This document shows positions 1 through 8,381 of a stretch of DNA of 48,497 bases, piece by piece (within the stretch, counting starts at the first letter, position 1; each line of letters opens with the position of its first letter). Location: positions 1 through 48,497 of the forward strand of contig DASYAE010000079.1 in NCBI GenBank assembly GCA_036501535.1. The letters run 5' to 3'. The position numbers were made by a program, and so were the translations under genes. The notes below the pieces were generated by a model. The model did not search any database. It was given only the letters and a program-made list of their open reading frames with translations, and was not told the origin of the DNA. The stretch comes from DASYAE01 sp036501535 (GTDB lineage: Bacteria; Actinomycetota; Actinomycetes; Streptomycetales; Catenulisporaceae).

Positions 1-18
1 GGCTGACGCAGCACGCTG

Positions 19-55
19 ACGGGCCGCCAGGAGACCAGGTCTTCTGGCGGCCCGT
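19..55. terminator. Strong hairpin terminator of a gene lying left of the window
   Basis: Near-perfect inverted repeat. The outer arms GGGCCGCCAG (21-30) and CTGGCGGCCC (44-53) are flanked by AC/GT pairs, and an inner AGACC/GGTCT continues the stem almost to the centre. No T-run follows, which is common for actinobacterial terminators. It most likely ends a gene that enters from the left. Confidence 0.7.
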
Positions 56-127
56 ACAACTTTGCGCGCTTCCCGGCGCGTTAGGACATCGCAAGCACGG
101 TGAGACGACCTGACGACGAGCGAGGGG

Positions 128-730
128 GTGCATGTGGCCGCCGATCATGAGGGGACTGACGACGACTACACCGAATATGTGACGGCCAAGATCCCATGGC
201 TGCGGAAGATCGCCTACCTGCTGTGCCAGGACTGGCACCGGGCCGACGACCTGACCCAGACCACGATCATGAAGCTCTATGCGAGCTGGCGCCGGACCCA
301 CGACCACGCGAACCTCGACGGCTACGTGCGGACCATTCTGGTCAACACGTACATCAGCGAGCAGCGCACGCACTGGTGGAAACGGGTGACGCTGCTCAAC
401 CCCACCGAACCGAAGAGCGTGCCGGAGGCCGACGAAGCCCCCGACGCGGCCCTGGAACGGGACCTGGAACTCGGGCTCGACCTCGCCGACGCCCTGGCCG
501 CCATCCCGCCGGGGCAGCGCGCGGTGATCGTCCTGCGCTACTACTGCGACCTCTCGATCGAGGACACCGCCACCGCGCTGCGCTGTACACCCGGCACGGT
601 CAAAAGCCAGACCTGGCGCGGCCTGGCCGCGCTGCGCACGCGGCTCGCCGAGAGGGCCGAGCCCGAGCCGAAGCCCGATCGCGCGCGCAGTCCCGAGCCC
701 GGCCCCGCTCCCAGCCGGACCACCGCCTGA
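128..730 (+). CDS. SigE-family ECF RNA polymerase sigma factor
   Basis: About 200 residues, the usual size for group 4 (ECF) sigma factors. Region 2 lies at roughly residues 15-75 (LRKIAYLLCQDWHRADDLTQ, then a W-R-R stretch that would contact the -10). Region 4 lies at about 125-175, with the helix-turn-helix around SIEDTATALRCTPGTVKSQT. The last 30 residues are a Pro/Arg/Glu-rich tail outside the domain. GTG at 128 or GTG at 134 are both possible starts. The AGGAGG-led membrane protein 19 bases downstream is its likely regulatory partner, although no zinc-finger anti-sigma motif is visible there. Family assignment is strong; the target genes are unknown. Confidence 0.9.
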   Translation: MHVAADHEGTDDDYTEYVTAKIPWLRKIAYLLCQDWHRADDLTQTTIMKLYASWRRTHDHANLDGYVRTILVNTYISEQRTHWWKRVTLLNPTEPKSVPEADEAPDAALERDLELGLDLADALAAIPPGQRAVIVLRYYCDLSIEDTATALRCTPGTVKSQTWRGLAALRTRLAERAEPEPKPDRARSPEPGPAPSRTTA

Positions 731-749
731 CGGAACAGGAGGCACCAGC

Positions 750-1883
750 ATGAACACCCAAGACTTCGACGACTCGCCGGTCCTGCGGGCCCGGCTGGAG
801 GCGCTGGCCGAGCGGCAGTCGCCGGCCACTGCCGTCAACATTGCGGCAGCCCGGCAGGGCGGCGGCCGGATCCGGCGCCGCCGCATCGCCGGGCGGTTCA
901 CCGCGGCGGCGATGGCGGCGCTTGCCTGTGTGCTGACTTACACGGCGCTGCCCTCGACGGTCCGCACACCGGGCAGCGCACCGGTCGCGGCCCCGCCCCC
1001 GCTTGAAGCGCAGAAGCAGTCGTACCCGCTCGCGGCCGGCACGGACCCGGTGCGCATCAGCGCATCCTTCGGCTGGCTGCCGCAGGGGTTCACGGCGGAC
1101 TCCACCTTCGGCGTATCAGCGGGCCAGTTCGGGATGACCGCGCAATCCAAGCCGGTCGTCCTGAATGTCAATGTCTCACATCAAGCAGATTTTAGACTAT
1201 ATATCAATACACGCAATAGCCTGTCCCCGTCCATGCCGATCAGCCAGGTCCAGCAGACCACGGCAGAGACGGTCCGAGGCCGTTCGGCGACGCTCACCCT
1301 GGGCGTCGACCCGGAAGATTACTGCGTGACCAGCAAGGTGATCGAGCCCCCGGAAGACGCGCAGCCCACGGATCCGGTGGGCGACCTGGAGTGGACGCTG
1401 GCCGACGGCCGGCAGGCGTCGCTCCAGTCCTGCCTCCCGCTCGGCATCGGCTGGCCCGACGCCACGGCGATGCTACTGCACGTCGCGCAGGCGATCACCG
1501 TCACCCAGGAACCCGTGGCCATGCCGTTCTACGTGAACATCGGGAACATCCCGTCCTCCATGAGAGTGCTCATGTGGGACGGGGCCCCCGGACCGCTGCA
1601 CGGCGACAACTGGTCCGTCTCCATGTGGTTCGGCCCGAACCTGATGAACGTCGGCTTCTCGATCCTCGTGATCCCGCTCGACGCGCCGAACAACGCCGCG
1701 ACCGTGCCGGAGTCGGCCTCGTGCAGGACGGCGGTGGACGCGCTGGAGGTTTGCGTCGCCTCGGGGCAGGCGGACAAACCGCTGCCGGCGTCGCTCGCCG
1801 GGTTGGGGTACGAGGGGCTCCTCGACGACATCGTCGTCCTGGGTGCGAATCCGGCGAACTGGACCACCGACGTGTTCCGGTAG
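750..1883 (+). CDS. Single-pass membrane protein, possible anti-sigma partner
   Basis: 377 residues starting at ATG 750 behind a clear AGGAGG. The layout is typical of the second gene of a SigE-type sigma operon: a cytoplasmic N-terminus of about 48 residues ending in a basic patch (RIRRRR), one hydrophobic segment near residues 50-67, and a large extracytoplasmic part beginning with a Pro/Ala linker. I recognise no catalytic motif and no HxxxCxxC zinc signature, so an anti-sigma role is inferred only from position and topology. The central part (about 1165-1225) has an unusually A+T-rich stretch coding for a HQADFRLYINTRNS segment. The function of the outer domain is unknown. Confidence 0.75.
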   Translation: MNTQDFDDSPVLRARLEALAERQSPATAVNIAAARQGGGRIRRRRIAGRFTAAAMAALACVLTYTALPSTVRTPGSAPVAAPPPLEAQKQSYPLAAGTDPVRISASFGWLPQGFTADSTFGVSAGQFGMTAQSKPVVLNVNVSHQADFRLYINTRNSLSPSMPISQVQQTTAETVRGRSATLTLGVDPEDYCVTSKVIEPPEDAQPTDPVGDLEWTLADGRQASLQSCLPLGIGWPDATAMLLHVAQAITVTQEPVAMPFYVNIGNIPSSMRVLMWDGAPGPLHGDNWSVSMWFGPNLMNVGFSILVIPLDAPNNAATVPESASCRTAVDALEVCVASGQADKPLPASLAGLGYEGLLDDIVVLGANPANWTTDVFR

Positions 1884-1931
1884 TCGCTGCGGCGGAAAAT
1901 GCCTGGCCGAAGGGCACGCGGCTCTGCGAGT

Positions 1932-3002
1932 GTGGCCGCCGTGACACGCGACTTCGTTCCCGGCATCGAACTGGCCCGGCGGTTCTACACGCAGGCCGTC
2001 GCGCCGATCCTCGGCCGGGCGCTCGGCGCGGCGCCGCACTCGGCCGCGCTGATCGGCTACGGCTCGGAGGTGCAGGGCTTCGACACCGAGCGGTCGACCG
2101 ACCACGCCTGGGGGCCGCGGACCATCGTGCTGCTCGACGACGACGCCTTCGGCGAGCGCGGCGACGAAATCGTCGCAACGCTCGATCGCGAGCTTCCCGA
2201 TCGGTTCCTCGGCTATCCGGTGCGCTTCCCCTACCCGCCGGGCACGCCGCCGCGGCACTGGGTCCACGTCCACGGCCTGCGCCGGTATTTCGCAGAGTAC
2301 ATCCACGCCGACCCGGCGCGGCCGCTGCCGCCGCGCGCCTGGCTGCTGGCGCCGACGCAGGTGCTGCGCGAGCTGACCGGCGGCGCGGTGTTCCACGACG
2401 GGCTCGGGCTGCTCGGCACGTATCGCGGGAATCTGGCCTGGTACCCGGACGACGTGTGGCGCTACGTGCTGGCCTGCCAGTGGATGCGGATCTCGCAGGA
2501 GGAGCCGTTCGTCGGCCGCTGCGGCGAGGTCGGCGACGACCTCGGGTCGGCGGTGTTGGCCGCCCGGCAGGTTCGGGACCTGATGAAGCTCTGCCTGCTG
2601 ATGCACCGGGTCTATCCGCCGTACAGCAAGTGGCTGGGCACCGCCTTCACGCAGCTGCGCTGCGCCGCGAAGCTCACGCCGCACCTTTCCGCGGCGCTGG
2701 CCGCGACCGGCTGGCAGGAGCGCGAGCGGCACCTCACGCCCGCCTACGAGTTCGCCGCGTCGCTGCACAACGATCTCGGGCTGACCGAGCCCGTGGACGG
2801 CGCGGTGCGCCACTTCCACAGCCGGCCGTTCCTGGTCCTCGACTCGTTCCGGTTCACCGACGCGCTGGTCGCGTCGATCGCCGACCCGGCGGTGCGGGCC
2901 CTGCCGCCGGTCGGCGCGATCGACCAGTACGTCGACAGCACGGACCTGATGCACTTCGAGCGGCGCGCCCAATATATCGCAGGGCCCGTGCTTGTCGGGT
3001 GA
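1932..3002 (+). CDS. DUF4037 / nucleotidyltransferase-like protein
   Basis: About 356 residues if GTG 1932 is used; the frame stays open back to ATG 1899, and GTG 1941 is a third option. The N-terminal third contains GYGSEVQGFDTERSTDH followed by WGPR, a Gly-Ser plus acidic arrangement reminiscent of minimal nucleotidyltransferase folds and typical of proteins annotated DUF4037. The rest is alpha-helical and Trp/Tyr-rich. It follows the putative anti-sigma gene by about 50 bases on the same strand, so it may be co-transcribed, but nothing ties it functionally to the sigma factor. Biochemical function is unknown. Family call moderately confident; the coding call is firm. Confidence 0.75.
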   Translation: MAAVTRDFVPGIELARRFYTQAVAPILGRALGAAPHSAALIGYGSEVQGFDTERSTDHAWGPRTIVLLDDDAFGERGDEIVATLDRELPDRFLGYPVRFPYPPGTPPRHWVHVHGLRRYFAEYIHADPARPLPPRAWLLAPTQVLRELTGGAVFHDGLGLLGTYRGNLAWYPDDVWRYVLACQWMRISQEEPFVGRCGEVGDDLGSAVLAARQVRDLMKLCLLMHRVYPPYSKWLGTAFTQLRCAAKLTPHLSAALAATGWQERERHLTPAYEFAASLHNDLGLTEPVDGAVRHFHSRPFLVLDSFRFTDALVASIADPAVRALPPVGAIDQYVDSTDLMHFERRAQYIAGPVLVG

Positions 3003-3008
3003 CCTGTC

Positions 3009-3224
3009 TCAGGACCCGTTCACCTGTGCGGACCGCCCGCCCGGGCGCTCCCGCATCGCGATCTCGTAGACCTGGCGGCCGTACCAGAGGACGAACACCG
3101 CGGCCGCCTCCAGGGCCAGGCCCCACCAGTAGCCGTTCACCATGGCGATGATGCCGAGCGCGACGAGCCAGGCGGCGACGGCGATGCGGATCCCCAGCAC
3201 CGTGCGGGGGAAGGCGAACGCCAC
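3009..3224 (-). CDS. Small two-helix membrane protein
   Basis: 71 residues from GTG 3224, preceded on the minus strand by CGGAGGG nine bases upstream. Two hydrophobic segments (about residues 9-28 and 33-47) are separated by a short N-G-Y-W-W turn, with a charged C-terminus. It is convergent with the DUF4037-like gene (only six bases between the stops) and divergent from the PTS operon. The perfect palindrome at 3251-3266 lies 27-42 bases upstream of its start and is probably its operator. Function unknown. Confidence 0.7.
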   Translation of the reverse strand: MAFAFPRTVLGIRIAVAAWLVALGIIAMVNGYWWGLALEAAAVFVLWYGRQVYEIAMRERPGGRSAQVNGS

Positions 3225-3250
3225 CCGCTTGATCCCTCCGGGCGTCTATC

Positions 3251-3266
3251 AAAGTGATATCACTTT
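3251..3266. promoter_or_regulatory. Perfect 16-bp palindromic operator
   Basis: AAAGTGATATCACTTT reads identically on both strands, in a locally A+T-rich patch of an otherwise G+C-rich region. It sits directly upstream of the small membrane-protein gene (start 3224) and 75 bases before the -35 of the PTS operon. A palindrome of this length and composition is best explained as a repressor or activator dimer site. I cannot name the regulator. Confidence 0.7.
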
Positions 3267-3340
3267 AGCGTGCGGCCGTCAACGCCACTTCTCATCGCTT
3301 CCGCATCTGTGGTTTCGTCTTCGTTTTGCCCCGGCGCACC

Positions 3341-3369
3341 TTGACGGCCCAGGTAAGCAGGAGTAAACA
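3341..3369 (+). promoter_or_regulatory. Sigma70-type promoter of the hexitol PTS operon
   Basis: TTGACG (3341-3346), 17 bases, TAAACA (3364-3369). Spacing and hexamers fit the housekeeping HrdB-type promoter. The start codon of the DeoR gene is 39 bases beyond the -10. It is the only good promoter in front of the seven-gene run. Confidence 0.6.
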
Positions 3370-3407
3370 ATGCGAATACCACAAGAAATGGCGGTGAAAC
3401 CAACATC

Positions 3408-4169
3408 ATGTACGCGCAGGAGCGGCAGCAGGCGATCCTGCTCAAAGCCCGCACCGACGGCCGGGTCGACGTGGTCCGCCTGGCCGAGGAGCTCGGCGTC
3501 ACCACCGAGACGGTGCGCCGCGACCTGACCGTGCTCGAGCGCGCCGGCGTGGTGCGGCGGGTGCACGGCGGCGCGATCCCGGTCGAGCGGCTCGGCTTCG
3601 AGCCCGCGCTGGCCGCCCGCGACGCGGTGATGACCGCGGAGAAGGAGCGCATCGCCAAGTCCGCGCTGGCCGAGCTGCCGGACGAGGGCTCGGTGATCAT
3701 CGACGCGGGAAGCACCACCGGGCGGCTGGTGGAGATCCTGCCGACCGACCGCGAGCTGACCGTCGTGGTCAACTCGCCGCCGCTGGCCGCCGCGCTCGCC
3801 GTCCGGTCCAACCTCACGGTCCTGATGCTCGGCGGCCGGGTGCGCGGCCGGACCCTGGCCACCGTCGACGAGTGGGCGATGGCGCCGCTGACCCAGCTGT
3901 GCGTCGACGTGGCCTTCATCGCCACCAACGGCGTCTCGGTGCGGCGCGGGCTGACCACGCCGGACATCGTCGAAGCCGCGGTCAAGCGGGCGATGATCGC
4001 CGCGGCCCGGCGCACCGTGCTGCTGGCCGACCACACCAAGTTCGGCAACGACTGCCTGGCCCGGTTCGCCTCGCTGGACGAGATCGACGCGCTGATCACG
4101 GACAACCGGGTGGACGACGACGACGCGGCGGACATGGAGCTGGCCGGGATCCGGGTCGTCCGCGCATGA
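3408..4169 (+). CDS. DeoR/GlpR-family transcriptional repressor of the PTS operon
   Basis: 253 residues. The N-terminal winged helix-turn-helix (1-57) contains RVDVVRLAEELGVTTETVRR and the family signature VRRVHGGA. The remainder (about 75-235) is the sugar-phosphate-sensing isomerase-like domain, with the IIDAGSTTG loop that binds phosphosugars in the family. First gene of the operon; its TGA overlaps the ATG of the kinase gene (ATGA). Members of this family usually repress their own operon and are released by a phosphorylated intermediate. Here that would be fructose-6-phosphate, fructose-1-phosphate or a hexitol phosphate; which one cannot be read from the sequence. Confidence 0.9.
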   Translation: MYAQERQQAILLKARTDGRVDVVRLAEELGVTTETVRRDLTVLERAGVVRRVHGGAIPVERLGFEPALAARDAVMTAEKERIAKSALAELPDEGSVIIDAGSTTGRLVEILPTDRELTVVVNSPPLAAALAVRSNLTVLMLGGRVRGRTLATVDEWAMAPLTQLCVDVAFIATNGVSVRRGLTTPDIVEAAVKRAMIAAARRTVLLADHTKFGNDCLARFASLDEIDALITDNRVDDDDAADMELAGIRVVRA

Positions 4170-5122
4170 TCATCACCCTGACGCTCAACCCGAGCCTCGA
4201 CCGCACCCTCGAGATCAGCACCCTGGAGCGCGGCCGGGTGATCCGCTCGAGCGCGACGCATCTGGATCCCGGCGGCAAGGGCGTGAACGTGACCCGGGCG
4301 CTGCTGGCCAACGGCGTCGGCTCGCGCGCGGTGATCCCGTGCGGCGGCGCGGAAGGCCGGCAGCTCGCGCAGCTGCTGGAGGCCGCGTCGGTGCGGACCG
4401 TCGCGGTGCCGATCGCCGGGCGGACCCGGTCGAACGTGACGCTGGTCGAGCCGGACGGAACGGTGACCAAGGTCAACGAGCCCGGCGCGGCGCTGACCGC
4501 GCTGGAGTTCGACCAGGTCGCCGCGGCCGTGCTCGGCTGCGCGGAGGCGGCCGACTGGGTCGTGGTGTGCGGCAGCCTGCCGCCCCAGGTCTCCGTGGAC
4601 GTATACGCCGACCTGACCCGGCAGTTCGCCGCCGCGGGCATCCGGGTCGCGGTGGACACCAGCGGGCCGGCGCTGCTCTCCGCGGTCGCGGCCGGCCCCG
4701 ACCTGGTCAAGCCGAACCGGGAGGAGCTCGCCGAGGCGGCCGGCGCGCGCCTCGACACGCTGCGCGAGGTGGTCGAGGCGGCCCGGCTGCTGCGCTCGCT
4801 CGGCGCGAAGGCCGTGCTGGCCAGCCTCGGCGCGGACGGCGCGGTCCTGGTCGACGGCGAGGGCGCGGTGCTCGGCCGCGGCCCGGTGATCGAGCCGCGC
4901 AGCACGGTCGGCGCCGGGGACGCGCTGCTGGCCGGGTTCCTGGCCGGCGGCGGGCGCGGCGGCGCGGCCCTGGCCGAGGCGGTGGCCTGGGGCTCGGCGG
5001 CGGCCGGACTGCCCGGCAGCGCGATGCCGACGCCGGCGGACATCCGCCGCGGCGGCGTGCGGCTCTTCCCCGACCCGGCCGGCGAGGAGCGCTTCGCGCT
5101 GCTCACCGACGCAGAGCCCTGA
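4166..5122 (+). CDS. PfkB-family phosphofructokinase (1-phosphofructokinase-like)
   Basis: 318 residues, the normal length for FruK/PfkB/LacC enzymes. The N-terminus MIITLTLNPSLDRTLE, the LDPGGKGVNVTRAL substrate motif (about 32-45) and the C-terminal TVGAGDALLAG motif with the catalytic base D252 are all intact. The start overlaps the repressor stop by four bases. Enzymes of this clade phosphorylate fructose-1-phosphate, fructose-6-phosphate or tagatose-6-phosphate. In this operon the dehydrogenase would deliver a 6-phosphoketose from a hexitol-phosphate, so a 6-phosphofructokinase-type activity is as plausible as the FruK label. Family call firm, substrate uncertain. Confidence 0.9.
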   Translation: MIITLTLNPSLDRTLEISTLERGRVIRSSATHLDPGGKGVNVTRALLANGVGSRAVIPCGGAEGRQLAQLLEAASVRTVAVPIAGRTRSNVTLVEPDGTVTKVNEPGAALTALEFDQVAAAVLGCAEAADWVVVCGSLPPQVSVDVYADLTRQFAAAGIRVAVDTSGPALLSAVAAGPDLVKPNREELAEAAGARLDTLREVVEAARLLRSLGAKAVLASLGADGAVLVDGEGAVLGRGPVIEPRSTVGAGDALLAGFLAGGGRGGAALAEAVAWGSAAAGLPGSAMPTPADIRRGGVRLFPDPAGEERFALLTDAEP

Positions 5123-5262
5123 CCCCCTCCCGACCCGACCATCAGACCCCCACAACCGACGGCACGGCACCACCATCCGGCCGACCCCCGCCTCGCGACG
5201 CGGCGGCGCGCGGCGGGGTATCAACACTCACCATCAACTGGCTGAATGTCATGGAGGACATC

Positions 5263-6516
5263 ATGGCCATGCCGTACACGCCCACGGTCTACGGGACCGG
5301 GATCAAGGCGACCATCCAGAGATTCGGCGGCTTCCTGGCCGGCATGGTCATGCCCAACATCGGCGCGTTCATCGCGTGGGGCCTGATCACCGCGCTGTTC
5401 ATCCCCACCGGCTGGCTGCCCAACGCGAAGTTCGACGAGCTGGTCACCCCGATGATCAGCTATCTGCTGCCGCTGCTGATCGGCTACACCGGCGGCCGGA
5501 TGGTGCACGGGCAGCGCGGCGCGGTGGTCGGCGCGATAGCCACGGTCGGCGTGATCGTCGGCTCAAGCGTGCCGATGTTCCTCGGCGCGATGATCGTCGG
5601 GCCGCTGGCCGCATATCTGCTCAAGCAGTTCGACCGGCTGACCGAGGACCGGATCCGCACCGGCTTCGAGATGCTGGTGGACAACTTCTCCCTGGGCATC
5701 CTCGGCGGCGCCATGGCGCTGCTCGGCGACTGGATCATCGGCCCGGTGGTCAACGACGTGACCAACTGGGCCGGCAACGGCGTCAACTACCTGATCAACC
5801 ACCACCTGCTGCCGATCGCCTCGCTGGTGATCGAGCCAGCCAAGGTGCTGTTCCTGAACAACGCGATCAACCACGGCGTGCTCGACCCGCTGGGCGTGGT
5901 GCAGGCGCACGCGCACGGCAAGTCGATCCTGTTCATGCTGGAGACCAACCCGGGCCCCGGCCTCGGCGTCCTGGTGGCCTACCTGCTGTTCGGCCCGAAG
6001 ACGCTGCGCCCGAGCGTGCCCGGCGCGATCATCATCGAGTTCCTCGGCGGCATCCACGAGATCTACTTCCCGTACGTGCTGATGAAGCCGCGGCTGGTGC
6101 TGGCCGTGATGGCGGGCGGCGCGGCGGGCGTCGGCTGGTACGACGTGACCGGCGCCGGCCTGGTGGCCACCCCCTCCCCCGGCAGCATCTTCGCCTACGC
6201 CGCCGAGACGCCGCGCGGGGAGTACGCGACGGTCTTCGCCGGAGTGCTGATAGCGGCGGCCGTCTCCTTCGTCGTCAGTGCACTGCTGCTCGGCTTCGGG
6301 CACGGGGAGCGCAAGAAGGAGGCCTTGGAGGGCACCACCGCCGGAGACGAGTCCGCGGCGACCGAGGCCGGGGGCGGGAACGGGAGCGGAAGCGCAGGCA
6401 GGGCAGAAGTCCCGGCCACGACCGGAGCGACGGTCCGCGCCGCCGCCACGGACTCGGCGGGCGACGACACCAGGACGCCGCTGGTTCCGGCCGACGGCGC
6501 GACGACGGAGGCGTGA
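5263..6516 (+). CDS. PTS mannitol-type EIIC permease
   Basis: 417 residues from ATG 5263, chosen because GGAGGA (5253-5258) lies just upstream; ATG 5251 and 5269 are alternatives. The polytopic core (about residues 10-345) carries the mannitol-EIIC signatures LFLNNAINHGVLDPLG and LFMLETNPGPGLGVLVAYL, and the conserved GGIHEIYFPYVLMKP loop that holds the catalytic GIHE motif. A low-complexity Gly/Ala/Thr tail of about 70 residues follows, resembling the linker that joins IIC to IIB in fused MtlA proteins; here IIB is a separate gene three bases after the stop. It transports and phosphorylates a hexitol, most likely mannitol. Substrate is inferred from family only. Confidence 0.9.
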   Translation: MAMPYTPTVYGTGIKATIQRFGGFLAGMVMPNIGAFIAWGLITALFIPTGWLPNAKFDELVTPMISYLLPLLIGYTGGRMVHGQRGAVVGAIATVGVIVGSSVPMFLGAMIVGPLAAYLLKQFDRLTEDRIRTGFEMLVDNFSLGILGGAMALLGDWIIGPVVNDVTNWAGNGVNYLINHHLLPIASLVIEPAKVLFLNNAINHGVLDPLGVVQAHAHGKSILFMLETNPGPGLGVLVAYLLFGPKTLRPSVPGAIIIEFLGGIHEIYFPYVLMKPRLVLAVMAGGAAGVGWYDVTGAGLVATPSPGSIFAYAAETPRGEYATVFAGVLIAAAVSFVVSALLLGFGHGERKKEALEGTTAGDESAATEAGGGNGSGSAGRAEVPATTGATVRAAATDSAGDDTRTPLVPADGATTEA

Positions 6517-6519
6517 ATC

Positions 6520-6828
6520 ATGACCCAGCTACAGGCGGCCGACATCCACAAGATCATCGTGGCCTGCGACGCGGGCATGGGCAGCAGCGTCATGCTGGCC
6601 GGGCAGATGCGCAAGGAGCTGCGCAAGTTCCCGGTCACCGTGGAGCACGCGCCGGTCGCGCAGATCCCGGCCGACGCCGACCTCGTGGTCTGCCACGCCG
6701 GCCTGGCCGAGCGGGCCCGCGCGGCGGCGGCCGGAAAGCCGGTGGTGGCGTTCCAGATCTTCCTCGGCGACCCGGTGATCAAGAAGATCCTGACCGGCAT
6801 CAAGGAAGGCGGCGTCATCGATGTCTGA
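6520..6828 (+). CDS. PTS mannitol-type EIIB subunit
   Basis: 102 residues, a free-standing IIB domain. The phosphorylated cysteine is C16 in ACDAGMGSS, matching the P-loop of mannitol IIB. The end of the protein (FQIFLGDPVIKKIL) is also typical. It starts three bases after the IIC stop, and its own stop overlaps the EIIA start by eight bases, so it is translationally coupled to both. It passes phosphate from EIIA to the incoming sugar at IIC. Confidence is high for family and role. Confidence 0.93.
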   Translation: MTQLQAADIHKIIVACDAGMGSSVMLAGQMRKELRKFPVTVEHAPVAQIPADADLVVCHAGLAERARAAAAGKPVVAFQIFLGDPVIKKILTGIKEGGVIDV

Positions 6829-7276
6829 CGGCATCGGCGGCCTGCTCGAGCCCCGGGCGGTGCGCCTGGACGAGCGGGCCGCCGACCGGGAGGACGCGGT
6901 GCGCCGCTGCGGCGGCGTGCTGGTCGAGGCCGGGGCGGTCGAGCCCGGATACGTCGAGGCGATGCTGCGGCGCGAGCGGGACGTCTCGACCTACGTCGGC
7001 GAGGGGGTCGCGATCCCGCACGGCACGCTGGCCGGCAAGGAGCTGGTGCGCCGGGACGCGCTGGCGGTGCTGCGCTTCGCCGAGCCGGTCGACTGGGACG
7101 GCGCGCCGGTCACCCTGTGCGTCGCGATCGCGGCTCGCGGCGAGGGGCACATCGGGATCCTCGCGCAGCTCGCCGAGATCCTGATGGACGAGGACCGCGC
7201 CCGCGGGCTGCGCGAGGCGACCGGGGCCGACGAGGTGATCCGGCTGCTGCAGCCGGTGGAGACCACGGGCATATGA
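6821..7276 (+). CDS. PTS mannitol/fructose-type EIIA subunit
   Basis: 151 residues of the PTS EIIA type 2 fold. The phosphohistidine is H67 in GVAIPHGTL, and the preceding VSTYVGEG segment matches MtlF/FruA IIA domains. It takes phosphate from HPr, which is encoded at the end of the same operon, and gives it to EIIB. Its stop lies in an ATGA overlap with an alternative start (7273) of the dehydrogenase gene. Role and family are clear; specificity is set by the IIC. Confidence 0.93.
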   Translation: MSDGIGGLLEPRAVRLDERAADREDAVRRCGGVLVEAGAVEPGYVEAMLRRERDVSTYVGEGVAIPHGTLAGKELVRRDALAVLRFAEPVDWDGAPVTLCVAIAARGEGHIGILAQLAEILMDEDRARGLREATGADEVIRLLQPVETTGI

Positions 7277-7296
7277 CTGATCTGAGGGAGCAGCGC

Positions 7297-8340
7297 ATGA
7301 TGCAGGTCGCCCGCTTCTACGCGCCCGGGGACATCCGGGTCGAGCAGGCCGCCGAGCCGGAGCCCGGTCCGGGCGAGGTGAAGATCAGGGTCCGCAACTG
7401 CTCGACCTGCGGCACGGACCTGAAGATCTTCCGGTTCGGGCACCACCGCATCGACCCGCCGCGGGTGATGGGGCACGAGATCGCCGGCGAGATCACCGCG
7501 CTGGGAGCGGGCGTGTCGGGCTGGGCGCCCGGCGACCGGGTGCAGGTGATCGCCGCGATCCCGTGCGGGCACTGCGCCGAGTGCACACGCGGCCGGATGA
7601 CGGTCTGCCTGAATCAGGAGTCGATGGGTTACCAGTTCGACGGCGGGTTCGCAGAACACATGGTCGTCCCGGCGAAGGTCCTGGCGGTCGACGGCCTGAA
7701 CCGGATCCCGGACGGCGTCGGCTTCGCCGAGGCCTCCGTGGCCGAGCCGCTGGCCTGCGTGCTCAACGGGCAGGAGCTGGCCCGGGTCGGCGAGGGCGAC
7801 GACGTGGTGGTGGTCGGCTCGGGCCCGATCGGTTGCCTACACGTGCGCCTGGCCCGCTCGCGCGGCGCGGCGCGGGTGTTCCTGGTCGAGCTCAACCGCG
7901 AGCGGCTGGCCCGCGCGGCGGACCTGGTCGGGCCGGACGAGGCGGTCAGCGCGCAGGACGGCGACGTGGTCGAGCAGGTGCTCAAGCTCACCGAGGGCCG
8001 CGGCGCCGACGTGGTGATCACCGCGGCGGCCTCGGGCGCGGCGCAGGAGCAGGCGCTGCGCTACGCGGCGCGGCAGGGCCGGATCAGCTTCTTCGGCGGG
8101 CTGCCGCAGGACGCGCCGACCATCGCCTGCGACTCGAACCTGGTGCACTACCGGGAGCTGACCATCGTCGGCGCGAACGGGTCAAGCCCGGCGCACAACG
8201 CCCGCGCGCTGGACCTGATCGCCACCGGCGCCGTGCCGGTCGCCGACCTGATCACGCATCGGCTGCCGCTCGGCGCGGTGCTCGACGCGCTGGACGCGGT
8301 CGGCCGCGGCGAGGCCATCAAGGTGACCATCGAGCCCTGA
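7297..8340 (+). CDS. Zinc-dependent MDR dehydrogenase, probable hexitol-phosphate dehydrogenase
   Basis: 347 residues from ATG 7297, preferred because GAGGGAG ends six bases upstream and the protein then begins like other MDR enzymes; ATG 7273 is in frame and overlaps the EIIA stop. The catalytic zinc ligands C38, H60 and E61 (CGTD, GHE) and all four structural-zinc cysteines (C90, C93, C96, C104) are present, followed by a GSGPIG Rossmann motif. The family includes sorbitol, galactitol-1-phosphate and related polyol dehydrogenases. No MtlD-type mannitol-1-phosphate dehydrogenase is present here, so this enzyme probably oxidises the phosphorylated hexitol to a phosphoketose. Confidence 0.85.
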   Translation: MMQVARFYAPGDIRVEQAAEPEPGPGEVKIRVRNCSTCGTDLKIFRFGHHRIDPPRVMGHEIAGEITALGAGVSGWAPGDRVQVIAAIPCGHCAECTRGRMTVCLNQESMGYQFDGGFAEHMVVPAKVLAVDGLNRIPDGVGFAEASVAEPLACVLNGQELARVGEGDDVVVVGSGPIGCLHVRLARSRGAARVFLVELNRERLARAADLVGPDEAVSAQDGDVVEQVLKLTEGRGADVVITAAASGAAQEQALRYAARQGRISFFGGLPQDAPTIACDSNLVHYRELTIVGANGSSPAHNARALDLIATGAVPVADLITHRLPLGAVLDALDAVGRGEAIKVTIEP

Positions 8341-8381
8341 TCCACTGCTGTTCCGCCCCTGATCCGCGAGGAGTCCCCGTC

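Noticed and set aside
1473..2972. A 499-residue minus-strand open frame across the sigma partner and DUF4037 genes
   Set aside because: Arg/Val/Gly/Asp-rich composition without domain or ribosome site; codon bias supports the plus-strand genes.
3225..3407. A riboswitch in front of the hexitol operon
   Set aside because: The leader after the mapped-looking promoter is only about 35 bases, too short for a known riboswitch, and I see no conserved core.
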